DNA from: Nostoc sp. LEGE 06077
GTDB taxonomy: Bacteria > Cyanobacteriota > Cyanobacteriia > Cyanobacteriales > Nostocaceae
NCBI RefSeq assembly: GCF_015207705.1
Contig: NZ_JADEWI010000039.1
Coordinates: forward strand, 1 to 64,000
Direction: 5' to 3'
DNA: 64,000 nt
The translations under genes were made by a program, and so were the position numbers. The notes under the pieces were generated by a model. It worked only from the letters and a program-made list of their open reading frames with translations. It was not told the DNA's origin and did no database searches. Below, one piece after another: positions 17,475 to 27,163 of the stretch; within the stretch, counting starts at the first letter, position 1; the number at the start of each line of letters is the position of its first letter.

Positions 17475-17831
17475 TTACTTACTTGCATTGTCATCTGCGC
17501 TGCGTTTAGCAGTATCTGGATAGACTTCACCCCATTGTTTGACAGCTTCTGCTGATTCTTTAGCAATTCTTTGAACGCGTTTACCAGGTTCATCTTCGGT
17601 TTGACGAGCTTCTCTGTTCCATTCACCTGTGGTTTTTGGTCTATCAGCCTGATCTTGATGTACTACTCTATCAAGTTCTCTGGTGACAGCTTTAGTGTTG
17701 CTACGTTCAATATTAGCGTTTGTTGTCAGGACTAAAAATCCTACTACTACTACAGCAACAAACCGCTTTACCTGAATACCATTTAGCAGAGAACTGATGC
17801 GAGAAAATGCCTGAGAAATGAAATTTATCAT
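17475..17831 (-). CDS. Small membrane-anchored protein resembling low-temperature-induced proteins
   Basis: 118 residues. One hydrophobic segment (about 22-40, VKRFVAVVVVGFLVL) is followed by a hydrophilic, charged, probably helical or disordered C-terminal half with RPKTTGEWNREARQTEDEPG and AKESAEAVKQWGEVYP. The same kind of sequence occurs in Nostoc proteins annotated as low-temperature-induced (LEA-like). The role is unproven; membrane or thylakoid-lumen stress protection is a guess. It stands alone between two terminators and the helicase gene. Confidence 0.5.
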   Translation of the reverse strand: MINFISQAFSRISSLLNGIQVKRFVAVVVVGFLVLTTNANIERSNTKAVTRELDRVVHQDQADRPKTTGEWNREARQTEDEPGKRVQRIAKESAEAVKQWGEVYPDTAKRSADDNASK

Positions 17832-18112
17832 GGACTATACTCCATTATTTTTACGTTTTTAGAACTAATTGGTTGGCTTGAAATACAGGTTAGGAATGAA
17901 ATTGAGTCAAAAACTAACCTATTTCTGAACCAATCAGCTTTATCAGAGACATATCAAGGCTATCTGTTACAAAGATAAACATTCCTCTAGCAGAAGTCAG
18001 AGCTTGCTTATAGCCAAGAGTGCATATTTAATCTAGTAAAATATGAAATTTGAATTAATTTATCGAGAAAACATCTATCTTAAGTGCGATCGCTCTCAAG
18101 TAAAATAAACTT

Positions 18113-20287
18113 CTATCCAGAAATTTTCCACAATGTAACTTGCTGTCGAAGTTCTTCTATATCTAAATAATCATGAGCAAAAGCCTTGCGTAATAACGAA
18201 TGCGGAATGAATTCATCATATTTTTGCATTTCTGGCGCTTCGGCTGTACGCACTAAATTTTCTGCGGAAATTCTTTGGTCACATAATGAAGCAATTTCTG
18301 GTTGCAGATATTTAAACTTACCTTTACCTAATTTCAAAATCAAATAATAAGGGTTAGTTCCTCCCATACTACTAATTTCTAAAGATTCTCGACAAAAAGA
18401 ATTAAGCAATCTTTCTAAGGTGCGATAAGTTACTGTCCCAACCCAAGGAAAAATACAGCATTTATTTTTCTCTAATTGCAATATATTTGATTTTGCTAAT
18501 CCAGCAGACTGAACTAACTCTCTGACTACTTTTAAACGTTGTTGAGCATTTTTGTGTAAATAAATATATTCCACATCTTCTAGTAAAACCTGCCGCATTC
18601 GTCGCAAAATCTTTGTATGAATACTACCGCCACCACCACGCCAATAAACGGTGGCTTTACCATCTACTTGTTTAGCTGACACGAGCTTTTTTTTTAAGTC
18701 AACTTCTAAAACTTCCCAAGTTCGTCCAGCTAAACCAAATTGATTACCTACCGACGGTGGTGTGACGATACTGCCAATTGCTGTAGTCCCTTGCTTGACT
18801 AAATATTCTTGATTATCAGCAAAGACAGCATAAAATTGAAATTTACCTACTACCTTTTCGCCAGTCAAGCCAATAATTAATTTACCTTGCTCAGTTTGCT
18901 GAATATGATCAATATCAATTAAATAACGTAATAATAATTTGAAATCTTCTTGAGTAATTGCCGCAAACGGGGGAAATTTTAAAACTTGTTTCGCCAAATT
19001 CGCCGGAGAGATTTCCCCTGTTGCTAATAAAATACTCATTGTCTGATGATAAAGCAAACTCAAAGGATATTTAGGTGGCTTTATCGGTTCAATCCAACGT
19101 TCTTCTAAATATAGTTGAATAATGGCAATACACTGTACAAGTTGCCAGGGAATTTGCTCAGGGAGATATGCTTCTTGTGGTGGTTCATTTTCAACACAAA
19201 CAAAGCGCATATCCGCGGCTTCACCTCTTCTTCCCGCACGTCCTAAACGTTGTAAAAAGCTGGCTACAGATAAGGGTGATTCTAACTGAATGACTCGCTC
19301 TAAATTCCCAATATCTATGCCTAATTCTAAGGTGAGTGTCGCCGCAGTCACAGCAGGAGTATGCGGTTCTTGCATAGCTTTTTCCGCAGCTTGGCGCAAG
19401 CTTGCTGAGATACTCCCGTGATGGACATGATAAATATCTGGTTCTGCTTGTGCTTGAGCAATTTGTCGCAAAGAAGCAATTACAGATTCAGTTTGAGTGC
19501 GGTTATTTGCAAAGATAAGGCATTTTTTATTCTTGCTGAGATTAAAAATATAATTATCATATATATCTGATGAATTAATATCATCACGAAGATAAAAATG
19601 TTCGACAGCAAGTTTAATTTGACGTTTTCCGGCTTCAATGTTGGGAGTAATTACTGGTTTGTCGGTTCCCGAACGTAGCCATTCTTCCGCCATTGAGTAA
19701 TCACCAAGGGTAGCTGATAACCCAATACGCCTGGGTTGTGATTGAATTGCGTTGGCTAAACGTTGCAATTGACAAATAATCTGACAACCGCGTTCCGAAC
19801 CCATAAAGGCATGAATTTCATCAATGATGACAAATTTTAAATCTCCAAATAAACGCACTAAATCATGATGTTTATTTATTAATAAACTTTCTAGAGATTC
19901 TGGAGTAATTTGGAGAATGCCTTGGGGATTTTTTAAAAGTTGATTTTTGCGACTTTGCGCCACATCACCATGCCAGTGGTAAACAGGAATATCGGCTGTT
20001 TTTAGTAAGCCATTGAGGCGTTCAAATTGGTCATTAATTAAGGCTTTAATTGGGCCGATATATAATGCACCGATGGTATTAGTAGGGTGATTATGTAATA
20101 CAGTTAAAACTGGTAGAAATGCTGCTTCTGTTTTTCCCGCCGCCGTGGCTGCTGATACTAACAAGTGAGCATCAGTGTCAAAAATCACTTCACAAGCGGC
20201 GATTTGCACTGGTCGTAATTCAGTCCAGTTGTGATGGTAGATATATTCTTGAATGAAGGGTGCAAGTCGGTTAAAGGCATTAGTCAT
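18113..20287 (-). CDS. DEAD/DEAH-box helicase, Lhr/BrxHI-like
   Basis: 724 residues. Superfamily 2 motifs in order: Q-like motif LRPVQIAA, Walker A AATAAGKT (46-53), DEIH (156-159), SAT (191-193), then RecA2 with IFANNRTQTE, GSISASLR, LELGIDIG and motif VI QRLGRAGRRG (346-355). The ~350-residue C-terminal part has the winged-helix and beta-rich layout of Lhr-type helicases. BrxHI of type 2 BREX defence is the named relative. It starts 10 bp after the BrxD-like ATPase gene and is surely in the same operon. Probably a 3'-5' nucleic acid translocase. Confidence 0.8.
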   Translation of the reverse strand: MTNAFNRLAPFIQEYIYHHNWTELRPVQIAACEVIFDTDAHLLVSAATAAGKTEAAFLPVLTVLHNHPTNTIGALYIGPIKALINDQFERLNGLLKTADIPVYHWHGDVAQSRKNQLLKNPQGILQITPESLESLLINKHHDLVRLFGDLKFVIIDEIHAFMGSERGCQIICQLQRLANAIQSQPRRIGLSATLGDYSMAEEWLRSGTDKPVITPNIEAGKRQIKLAVEHFYLRDDINSSDIYDNYIFNLSKNKKCLIFANNRTQTESVIASLRQIAQAQAEPDIYHVHHGSISASLRQAAEKAMQEPHTPAVTAATLTLELGIDIGNLERVIQLESPLSVASFLQRLGRAGRRGEAADMRFVCVENEPPQEAYLPEQIPWQLVQCIAIIQLYLEERWIEPIKPPKYPLSLLYHQTMSILLATGEISPANLAKQVLKFPPFAAITQEDFKLLLRYLIDIDHIQQTEQGKLIIGLTGEKVVGKFQFYAVFADNQEYLVKQGTTAIGSIVTPPSVGNQFGLAGRTWEVLEVDLKKKLVSAKQVDGKATVYWRGGGGSIHTKILRRMRQVLLEDVEYIYLHKNAQQRLKVVRELVQSAGLAKSNILQLEKNKCCIFPWVGTVTYRTLERLLNSFCRESLEISSMGGTNPYYLILKLGKGKFKYLQPEIASLCDQRISAENLVRTAEAPEMQKYDEFIPHSLLRKAFAHDYLDIEELRQQVTLWKISG

Positions 20288-20297
20288 ATTTAATTAA

Positions 20298-21626
20298 TTA
20301 CAAACTAAATTCTGCTGCACCATCTTCATCGATAGCTACATTTTTACCAACGACTATAGGCTTGAATTGAGAACTTTGAATTAATTCACTGAATGCTATT
20401 TTTGGATTTTGATGCAGGATATTCAGAACGCTGATAAAGTCTCGGATGATTTCGCCGGGTGTGAGTAAGGCTTCTGCACCTAGGCGGCTAACGATTTCTT
20501 GTAAGAATTCTTGTAAGTTGCGATCGCTCAACGTTTTATCATAGCCATAGTGAGTTACATGAATGTCTTTCAGGCGTTGTAACAGAGTTAAAATTTCAGC
20601 TTCACTCAATGGGTTTAAGCGAATAACTGGCCCTAAAAACTCCTGGACATTGGCTTGGGTAGCAAAGCGGCTTTCTTTTGTGCGTCTACGCCAAGCTTGA
20701 TCAGCAAAAAGTCCACGATTTTGGTCTTCTAAAAACTTAGTTGTGCCACCGATAAAAATACCCAGATGCTCGGCTTTGCATTGCATGGTATCATTAAACA
20801 TTGTCAGCAGTCTGTTGTAGTTTTTCTCGCGGGTGACAGTTGTCGAGATTTGATACAAATTTACCGCTTCATCTAACAAAATTAATAAACCTTTATAGCC
20901 AATCTCGGCCACAAATTTAGCGAATAATTTGATGTAGTCATACCAGCTTTCATCATCAATAATTACCCGCACTCCTAAAGCAGCCCTCGCTTCAATTTTG
21001 GTGCTGAATTCTCCGCGCAACCAACGCAAAGCTGCATTTTTTAAATTATCGTCATCTAACCGATAACCGCGCCAATAGGCAATAATGACGTTACCAAAAT
21101 CAAAGCCATGAACTAAGTCTTCAATATACTGCACGACTTCTCGAATTTTAGCTTCAACTTGGTCATCAAAACCTTCATCGTTCGGCCGCATATTAGTTTC
21201 TTTGGCAACTTCTTGTTGGATTTTGTTAATCCAGCCTTCTAAAATTGAAACTAACGCACCGCCATCAGGACGGGTTTTTGTAGAAAGGTGACTCATTAAT
21301 TCTCGGTAAGTTGCCAAACCTTCATTATTGCTTCCAGCGAGGCGACGTTCGGATGATAAATCAGCATCGGCTACTACAAAACTTTGTTCCATCGCTCGGT
21401 TGCGAATCATTTGGAGGAGAAAGCTTTTACCTGAACCATAGTTACCAATAATAAAGCGAAATGCGGCTACACCTTCGGCAATGTCATCTAGATTTTGTAT
21501 CAGGCTTTTAAGTTCTTGTTCTCGACCAACTGCTATATGTTCAACTCCTAGTCTTGGTACTACTCCCGCACCTAGGGAATTAATTAAAGCAGTGGAAATT
21601 TTCTTCGAGATTTTGAGCTTTGCCAT
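20298..21626 (-). CDS. BREX-type ATP-binding protein (DUF2791, BrxD-like)
   Basis: 442 residues from the ATG at 21626; a GTG three codons upstream is an alternative. P-loop GNYGSGKS (about 61-68) and Walker B LLILLDEA (about 248-255); the following NLYQ and a sensor-like IGGTTK fit AAA/ORC-type ATPases. The opening 'G.G.VP..G...I.VGRE.E' pattern is typical of the DUF2791/BrxD family. In BREX type 2, BrxD works beside the BrxHI helicase. Here the same two are adjacent without pglW/X/Y/Z, but with a TerB-C protein upstream. Confidence 0.8.
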   Translation of the reverse strand: MAKLKISKKISTALINSLGAGVVPRLGVEHIAVGREQELKSLIQNLDDIAEGVAAFRFIIGNYGSGKSFLLQMIRNRAMEQSFVVADADLSSERRLAGSNNEGLATYRELMSHLSTKTRPDGGALVSILEGWINKIQQEVAKETNMRPNDEGFDDQVEAKIREVVQYIEDLVHGFDFGNVIIAYWRGYRLDDDNLKNAALRWLRGEFSTKIEARAALGVRVIIDDESWYDYIKLFAKFVAEIGYKGLLILLDEAVNLYQISTTVTREKNYNRLLTMFNDTMQCKAEHLGIFIGGTTKFLEDQNRGLFADQAWRRRTKESRFATQANVQEFLGPVIRLNPLSEAEILTLLQRLKDIHVTHYGYDKTLSDRNLQEFLQEIVSRLGAEALLTPGEIIRDFISVLNILHQNPKIAFSELIQSSQFKPIVVGKNVAIDEDGAAEFSL

Positions 21627-21682
21627 GTACTTCACTAGATTTTATATTTCACGCAATAATAATTTTACGATAACAAGTAATA

Positions 21683-22954
21683 TTAATTTGATGAGGCTTG
21701 CCTACTCATGAGGTCTTCGTACATAGCAATCATTTTGCGGACATTGTTCAGGTGTTCTTGATAAACTTCGGGAATATCTTCTCCAGGCTCAATGATTAAT
21801 TCGCCAATAGTATCATTTGCGCGGTCATTAATCGAATCAATTAATAGATTTGGCATGGTAATGTTTGCTTCCGCAATTTGTTTAATCGCCGCTTTGGTGT
21901 TATCTGCTTGTAATATCGCTTTTAATACTTCTATTTCATGACCTGGTAATTTTTCTAATAAATTAGTCCATTCTTCCGGTAAATCTTCACTTACATCTTC
22001 TGAAGATGCGATTAAGTCGGCAAAGGGAAATAAATCAGTTTCATCTTCTGAGGGTAGATTTACAGGTATATAGTCTAAATTAAGTGTTTCTGTTTGTTGG
22101 AGTAATTCCCAAACTTGGTTTTGTAATAAATCTCGTTCTGCTTGTAATATTGAAACCTGATCATGTAGCTGTTGTAGTTCTGATTGTTTATCTAACGTTT
22201 GCTGATTTAAACTATTCAGGGTACTAATGATGTCGTTTCTTTCAGTTATGGTATCGGCTAATAATTTATTTTGCTGAGAGACAACAATTTCTAGCTCTTG
22301 AATTTGAATTCTGAGTTCATACATTTTCTCCTCTAGCTGAGGCTTGAGTCTACCTAGTAAGGTTAAATTATTCTCCAGTTCTTGTTTGTCTTGTCGCAGT
22401 TGATCAATTTGAGTTTGTAACTGGACAATTTCTGCATGAGAAACATTACTGTGTAATTCTAAGCGACGTTTTTCCGCTGTGAGGTTAGAGCAAGTGTGAC
22501 TCAATTCTGTATTTGTTTGCTCTAAAGTTTGAATTGTATTTTTTAAGTTATTAGTTTCAGTTTCTAATTGTTTTTTCTGCCCAGCAAAATTACTCAATTC
22601 TCGATGCAGACTATCTCTTTGGTTGCGAGATTCTGCAATTTGATTTTGAAGTTTTTGTGTCTCGCCATATAATAAGCTGCGATGTTCTTCTATTTGTTTG
22701 ATTTCTCGATAAATGCGATTTTTTAAAGCTTCTTGCTCTTTAATTCGTTTACGCAAGGTCACTAACACTAACATTTCATGATGTCTACGGCGTTTATCAA
22801 CAAATAATGCTGCGGCATAAGTAGCAAGTACAGTAATTATGCCTGTAATGAAAGCTTGACTAAAATTCCAGTTGGGAACCAGACTAAGCCCAAAACTGAC
22901 ACTAAAGGCAACTACACCTAAAAGAAATCGATTGCTGACCATTACTGCTTGCAT
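21683..22954 (-). CDS. Membrane coiled-coil protein with C-terminal TerB-C-like domain
   Basis: 423 residues. Two hydrophobic segments (about 9-26 and 34-52) are followed by a very long coiled coil (about 60-300, Gln/Glu/Leu-rich heptads), an acidic linker, and a C-terminal helical domain (about 325-415) with HEIEVLKAILQAD, ANITMPNLLIDSINDRANDT and IIEPGEDIPEVYQEHLNNV. That pattern matches the TerB C-terminal domain found with DUF2791 ATPases and helicases. It probably tethers the ATPase/helicase module to the membrane and senses something through the rod. 47-57 bp separate it from the BrxD-like gene. Confidence 0.68.
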   Translation of the reverse strand: MQAVMVSNRFLLGVVAFSVSFGLSLVPNWNFSQAFITGIITVLATYAAALFVDKRRRHHEMLVLVTLRKRIKEQEALKNRIYREIKQIEEHRSLLYGETQKLQNQIAESRNQRDSLHRELSNFAGQKKQLETETNNLKNTIQTLEQTNTELSHTCSNLTAEKRRLELHSNVSHAEIVQLQTQIDQLRQDKQELENNLTLLGRLKPQLEEKMYELRIQIQELEIVVSQQNKLLADTITERNDIISTLNSLNQQTLDKQSELQQLHDQVSILQAERDLLQNQVWELLQQTETLNLDYIPVNLPSEDETDLFPFADLIASSEDVSEDLPEEWTNLLEKLPGHEIEVLKAILQADNTKAAIKQIAEANITMPNLLIDSINDRANDTIGELIIEPGEDIPEVYQEHLNNVRKMIAMYEDLMSRQASSN

Positions 22955-22989
22955 ATTGCTGGGTTTTAGTGTTAATCCGTAATGCGTAC

Positions 22990-24345
22990 TTAAGATTGGG
23001 GCTGAGGATCAGAATTAAGATTAGTTGTACTAAAGAGAGATATATCTGCTTTTAAAAAATCAATAAATTGCCGTGCTGTGCGTCCAGAACGACCGTTATG
23101 ACGTGTTGCCCACTGTAATGCTTGATATTCTAAATCTTCTGGGCTGAGATTAATTTTTGCTTGTACGGCTAAATGGCGAATAATTGTTAAATAAGTCTGT
23201 TGATTTGCTGGTTCAAAGGTTAAGGTCAAACCAAAGCGATCGCTAAATGATAACTTCTCTTGCATGGTATCCCAAGCATGGATTTCTTCGTGATCTTTGG
23301 GGGTGGGTCTATCGGCGAAATATTCCCGAATCAGGTGGCGACGGTTAGAGGTAGCGTAGACAACTACATTTTGTGGCCGCGCGGTTAAATTTCCTTCTAA
23401 AACTACCTTAAGGGCTTTAAACGCATCGTCATCTTCCTCAAAGGAGAGGTCATCAACAAAGATGATAAATTTTTGGGGTAAACCGCGTAACTGTTCGACA
23501 ATGTTGGGTAAATCTTGCAAGTCAGATTTGCCTACTTCTAGTACACGTAGTTGACGTTCCCCATACTCATTTAATAAGGCTTTGACTAAAGAAGATTTAC
23601 CGGAACCGCGACTACCATAAAGTAATACGTGCAATGCTGTTTCGCCGCATAATAAAAACTCTGTATTTTTCAGCAACGCATCACGCTGCCATTCATAACC
23701 TACCAGGGTACTTAACTTAATTGGATCAGGATAGGAAATACCGACAAACTCCCCACTTTGCCAACGCAAGGCGCGATACTCAGCAAATAAACCTGCGCCA
23801 AATTTTTGATAATAAGCAGCTAATTCTGCGACAGCATCAGCCCAATGTTCCCAGTCTGGCAAATACAGGTTTGTGTTGCTGCTGAAATGACTGTGTTCTT
23901 GATACCAAACTACAGGCGAAACTGGCAAATGAGCAACAGTCTGCACCCACTCACTTAGACAAGCCGTGCTGCATTCATAAAGACTTTGTAATATTTGTAA
24001 ATCATGTTGAACTGCTGCAACTAAAGCCGGAGGTAACTCATGAAAGTCTTTTTGTTGCGCCAGTCGGCTAAAGGGATTTTCACAAATGAGAATTTGCGAA
24101 ATTAAATAGTCTTCCCAATTTTGATTGCGTGCTGCTAAGGCGTGGAAGTAATTGCCGTAAGCTTGGAGACAACCCCTAGCGTCGGCATCAGTGTAACGTA
24201 TTGCTTGCAACAGATCCAGAAAGGCGATCGCGGCTTCGCTCTGGAGGACAGATTGGTAGAGTAAAAGAGATGCTGCTTGACGTTGGAGAAATTGAATCTG
24301 GGCTAATGACGAATTACTTGCCGTTGCCATCGCTGGAATATCCAT
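22990..24345 (-). CDS. DUF815-family AAA ATPase
   Basis: 451 residues from the ATG at 24345 (a TTG one codon earlier is less likely). The N-terminal half is helical with no known motif; the C-terminal half is the DUF815 P-loop domain: GYEWQRDALLKNTE, Walker A GSRGSGKSS (about 244-252), Walker B KFIIFVDDLSF, sensor 1 VVYATSNRRHL, then DRFGLTL. DUF815 proteins are MoxR/DnaC-like AAA ATPases of unknown role. It is first in a four-gene same-strand run (35 bp before the TerB-C gene). It could also be an independent housekeeping gene that happens to lead the operon. Confidence 0.8.
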   Translation of the reverse strand: MDIPAMATASNSSLAQIQFLQRQAASLLLYQSVLQSEAAIAFLDLLQAIRYTDADARGCLQAYGNYFHALAARNQNWEDYLISQILICENPFSRLAQQKDFHELPPALVAAVQHDLQILQSLYECSTACLSEWVQTVAHLPVSPVVWYQEHSHFSSNTNLYLPDWEHWADAVAELAAYYQKFGAGLFAEYRALRWQSGEFVGISYPDPIKLSTLVGYEWQRDALLKNTEFLLCGETALHVLLYGSRGSGKSSLVKALLNEYGERQLRVLEVGKSDLQDLPNIVEQLRGLPQKFIIFVDDLSFEEDDDAFKALKVVLEGNLTARPQNVVVYATSNRRHLIREYFADRPTPKDHEEIHAWDTMQEKLSFSDRFGLTLTFEPANQQTYLTIIRHLAVQAKINLSPEDLEYQALQWATRHNGRSGRTARQFIDFLKADISLFSTTNLNSDPQPQS

Positions 24346-24434
24346 CAATCAACTGGGTGATATAGCTAAAAATAGCTATGGTAAATTGTCTGCCGACCTT
24401 GCCTGTAAAGTCAAAATCTACATAGGTTGTAACA

Positions 24435-24752
24435 ATGAATTTAGGTGTAATTGCTGCTTTTGCCTACGGTATCTTAGCAATTGTCGGTGGAATTATGGGC
24501 TATGTTCAGGCGCGTAGTCAGGTTTCACTCCTTAGTGGTGGTTTTAGCGGTTTTTTACTGATTCTATTTGCTTACTGGCAACTCCAAGGACAACCTTGGG
24601 GTTTGACTCTAGCCGCTGGTGTGACTGGGGTTTTAGTGGTTGTGTTTGCTGTACGATTTGCCAAGACACGCAAGTTTATGCCGGCGGGATTAATGATTGT
24701 GTTGGGGGCGCTGGCGCTGGTTTTGATGGTGCATCAATTAGTAGTCGGGTAA
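24435..24752 (+). CDS. TMEM14 family membrane protein
   Basis: 105 residues, almost wholly hydrophobic with four helices. The pattern AYGILAIVGGIMGYVQARS...LLSGGFSGFLL and RFAKTRKFMPAGLM is the TMEM14/UPF0136 signature, shared with plant FAX (fatty acid export) and mitochondrial TMEM14C. A role in lipid or porphyrin movement is possible. Divergent from the DUF815 operon with an ~90-bp shared promoter region. Confidence 0.85.
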   Translation: MNLGVIAAFAYGILAIVGGIMGYVQARSQVSLLSGGFSGFLLILFAYWQLQGQPWGLTLAAGVTGVLVVVFAVRFAKTRKFMPAGLMIVLGALALVLMVHQLVVG

Positions 24753-25584
24753 GGCTACCGTTACAAGTCAAGTTAAGTGGTGAAGGTTGTCTTTTGTCAT
24801 TGGTCTGATTTAGAGAGATATTTAAGTGTTGTAACCAAGTTCTGCTGATTCTCACCAAATCACTGAACGATGGTTTTCTTTCGCTAACTCTCCGTAAGTA
24901 TAGGTAATAGTACATTTGTATTGTTTTACTGTTGTGGCGATCGCTAGGCAATTAGACAGCGTTGGTAAAAAATCTTGCCTGCTACGGAAGTCACAGCATA
25001 AATTATTAATATTCGACCGCAAAAAATTCAGCATCCTTTTGGCAAAACATCCGGTTTTGTTTATTTAGTAATGATAAATAAAGATAATATTGTCTGTAAT
25101 TTTGACAGTTTTGGGTACAGTTAAGAGTTTACCCATCCAGCAACCGGGGTTTGTGCGTTCATCTCGCGTTGATAACGCAATACACTATGTATATAGCATT
25201 TTTAGTCTCATTTCAGGCTGAATCAAAATCCTGATTGAGTTTTGCATCCTCATGTTTATGTAACATCCATCTTCAGACAGTTAGTTTTAGGTAAATACTC
25301 AATTATTACCGTGTATCTATGAGTCATTCCAGTCATTAATTACTGTTATCTAATAATTGTTAGATAATTATGAGGCAATGTTTTTTATGCTACTAAATAC
25401 TTGAATTACCATCTAGATTAACTCAATTAATAAGTGGTCAATATCTAGCATAAAAAACCATAAACCTTGCCAATCAAGGCTTTATGCTCAACATATTGTT
25501 GTTGGAATTAATCAAGTTCTAGTCAGGTAAAATTAGTATTAGGTAATTTTAATTACTTTTTAAGTTTAGCTGAGATAGGAAACT
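24753..25584. other. Gene-free region upstream of the kinase/HopA1 pair
   Basis: About 830 bp, AT-rich. A composite stem-loop is visible at 25447-25488: AGCATAAA pairs with TTTATGCT, enclosing CCTTG-CCAAT-CAAGG. No T-tract follows, so it may be a regulatory leader rather than a terminator. No tRNA or known riboswitch was recognised. Confidence 0.4.
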
Positions 25585-25644
25585 ATGAATGCTGTAAATA
25601 AAAGTATCCACAAGTCTAGTATTTTCCCTAAAAGCAGCTCGTGA
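25585..25644 (+). CDS. Possible 19-residue Ser-rich peptide ORF
   Basis: ATG at 25585 preceded by ATAGGAAACT (AGGA placed 5 nt from the ATG). It encodes MNAVNKSIHKSSIFPKSSS and ends in TGA. Six Ser and two Lys-Ser-Ser patterns sit upstream of a kinase/lyase pair that in other organisms dehydrates Ser/Thr in peptides. It is far shorter than normal precursor peptides (no leader), so chance or a leader peptide is at least as likely. Confidence 0.25.
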   Translation: MNAVNKSIHKSSIFPKSSS

Positions 25645-25866
25645 TTTTAAAGTTTTGATAGTAATCTTGAGTAATATTTAAAGCAAAAATAAAGGTAATC
25701 ATGCCATTTTGGCAGTCCTAAATATCAGAAATAAGATATTAGTGGAGTAGAAAGAATAATTGATATTTAGATACTTATTGCCATCTACTTAAAGTCCACA
25801 AGTAACAATAATCCTGAAATTAAGTAATTGATTATCTCAGCACTTTTACGAAGTAGGAAATCAAAT

Positions 25867-27105
25867 ATGTTATTACAACTATCTTCTCAAAATGTTATTC
25901 AGTATCTGCAAGCATCAGGGCTGTGTAGCTTAGAAGATGGCAATTCCCACTTGTCTGATGTGCCAGGAAGTAGCAAAAAGAATTTCAATTTACTAGTAAG
26001 TCTGGGAAATCAGCGCCAATTACTAGTTAAACAAGAACATCGTCAGGAAAATGACGGAAATCTCCATGAATTTTTTAATGAGTGGCTATTTCACCAGTTA
26101 CTCAAACAGTTTCCCGTTTTAGGTAATATTGCAGCGATCGCATCATTAGTAGTACATTATGACGAGGAAAACTCTATCCTTGTCCGCAATTATTTAAGTG
26201 AATATTTGGAATTAGGTAACTTTTATCAACATAGCCATAGCTTCCCCACAGAAATCGCCACTGCTATTGGTACAACAATTGCAGCCTTACACCGTGCGAC
26301 TTTCCAGCGCCGAGAATATCGTGATTTCATGGCGACAGCGCCAGCGGGAGAATATCGCTATAACTTTTACAACCCAGCACAAGGTGTAGAATCACTGACT
26401 CCTGATATTTTTGGTGCAGTGCCGAAATCAGCATTGCAATTTTATACTTTTTATCAGCGCTATGAGAGTTTAGAATATGCGATCGCAGATTTAGCTTGTG
26501 AATGGAAGCCTTGCTGTTTAACTCACAACGATTTGAAGTTGCACAACATTTTGCTGCATTCTCGTTGGGACAAGCTAGATAATTGCTTAGTACGCCTCAT
26601 AGACTGGGAAGCTTGCGCCTGGGGAGATCCAGTTTATGATTTAGGTACTTTAATCGCCAGCTATTTAAGAATTTGGCTTGCTAGTTTAGTCATCGATCCC
26701 ATGCTGGAGTTAGAAGAATCTTTGCAGTTAGCAATGATACCACTAGCTGCAATTCAACCTTCACTACTAACTTTAATTCAAGCTTACCTTAATGCTTTTC
26801 CCGCTATTTTAGAACACCGCCCAGACTTTGTAGAGCGAGTGATTCAGTTTGCGGGACTCGGACTAATTCACCAAATTCAAGACAAAATTAAGCATCAACA
26901 AGACTTCGATAATACTGATATGTGTGCGCTACAAGTAGCGCAAAATCTCCTCACTATCCCAGAGAAATCGGTACCGACTGTTTTTGGTGTTACTGCATCA
27001 GAGATTATTGAACCAATGGCTAAACAGCATCAACTTACCCAACCACAAAAATCACCAAAATTGGTTCCTCTATACTACGAAAAAACTCGTCTACGTGGTT
27101 GTTAA
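25867..27105 (+). CDS. APH-type phosphotransferase, partner of HopA1-family protein
   Basis: 412 residues from the ATG at 25867, chosen because TAGGAA sits 7-8 nt upstream; an upstream extension to 25828 lacks this. Protein-kinase-like APH fold: catalytic loop LTHNDLKLHNILL and the metal-binding LIDWEACAWGDPVYDLG are intact, with an N-lobe Lys in LLVKQEH. In class V lanthipeptide and thioamitide pathways an APH-type kinase phosphorylates Ser/Thr of a peptide and a HopA1-like protein eliminates the phosphate. The adjacent gene is HopA1-like, so this is likely the kinase half rather than an antibiotic resistance enzyme. An STRR-free upstream region holds its promoter. Confidence 0.78.
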   Translation: MLLQLSSQNVIQYLQASGLCSLEDGNSHLSDVPGSSKKNFNLLVSLGNQRQLLVKQEHRQENDGNLHEFFNEWLFHQLLKQFPVLGNIAAIASLVVHYDEENSILVRNYLSEYLELGNFYQHSHSFPTEIATAIGTTIAALHRATFQRREYRDFMATAPAGEYRYNFYNPAQGVESLTPDIFGAVPKSALQFYTFYQRYESLEYAIADLACEWKPCCLTHNDLKLHNILLHSRWDKLDNCLVRLIDWEACAWGDPVYDLGTLIASYLRIWLASLVIDPMLELEESLQLAMIPLAAIQPSLLTLIQAYLNAFPAILEHRPDFVERVIQFAGLGLIHQIQDKIKHQQDFDNTDMCALQVAQNLLTIPEKSVPTVFGVTASEIIEPMAKQHQLTQPQKSPKLVPLYYEKTRLRGC

Positions 27106-27163
27106 AAGATTGTCATCGTCTTTCTTATCTTCCGTTCCTTGTCCTCTTCATCTCTCTCCAGCC

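Noticed and set aside
18113-21626. Complete BREX system
   Set aside because: Only BrxD-like and BrxHI-like parts are present; no PglX methylase, PglZ phosphatase, PglW or PglY genes nearby.
25867-27105. Aminoglycoside resistance enzyme
   Set aside because: The APH fold is shared, but pairing with a HopA1-family gene makes a peptide/protein kinase role more likely.
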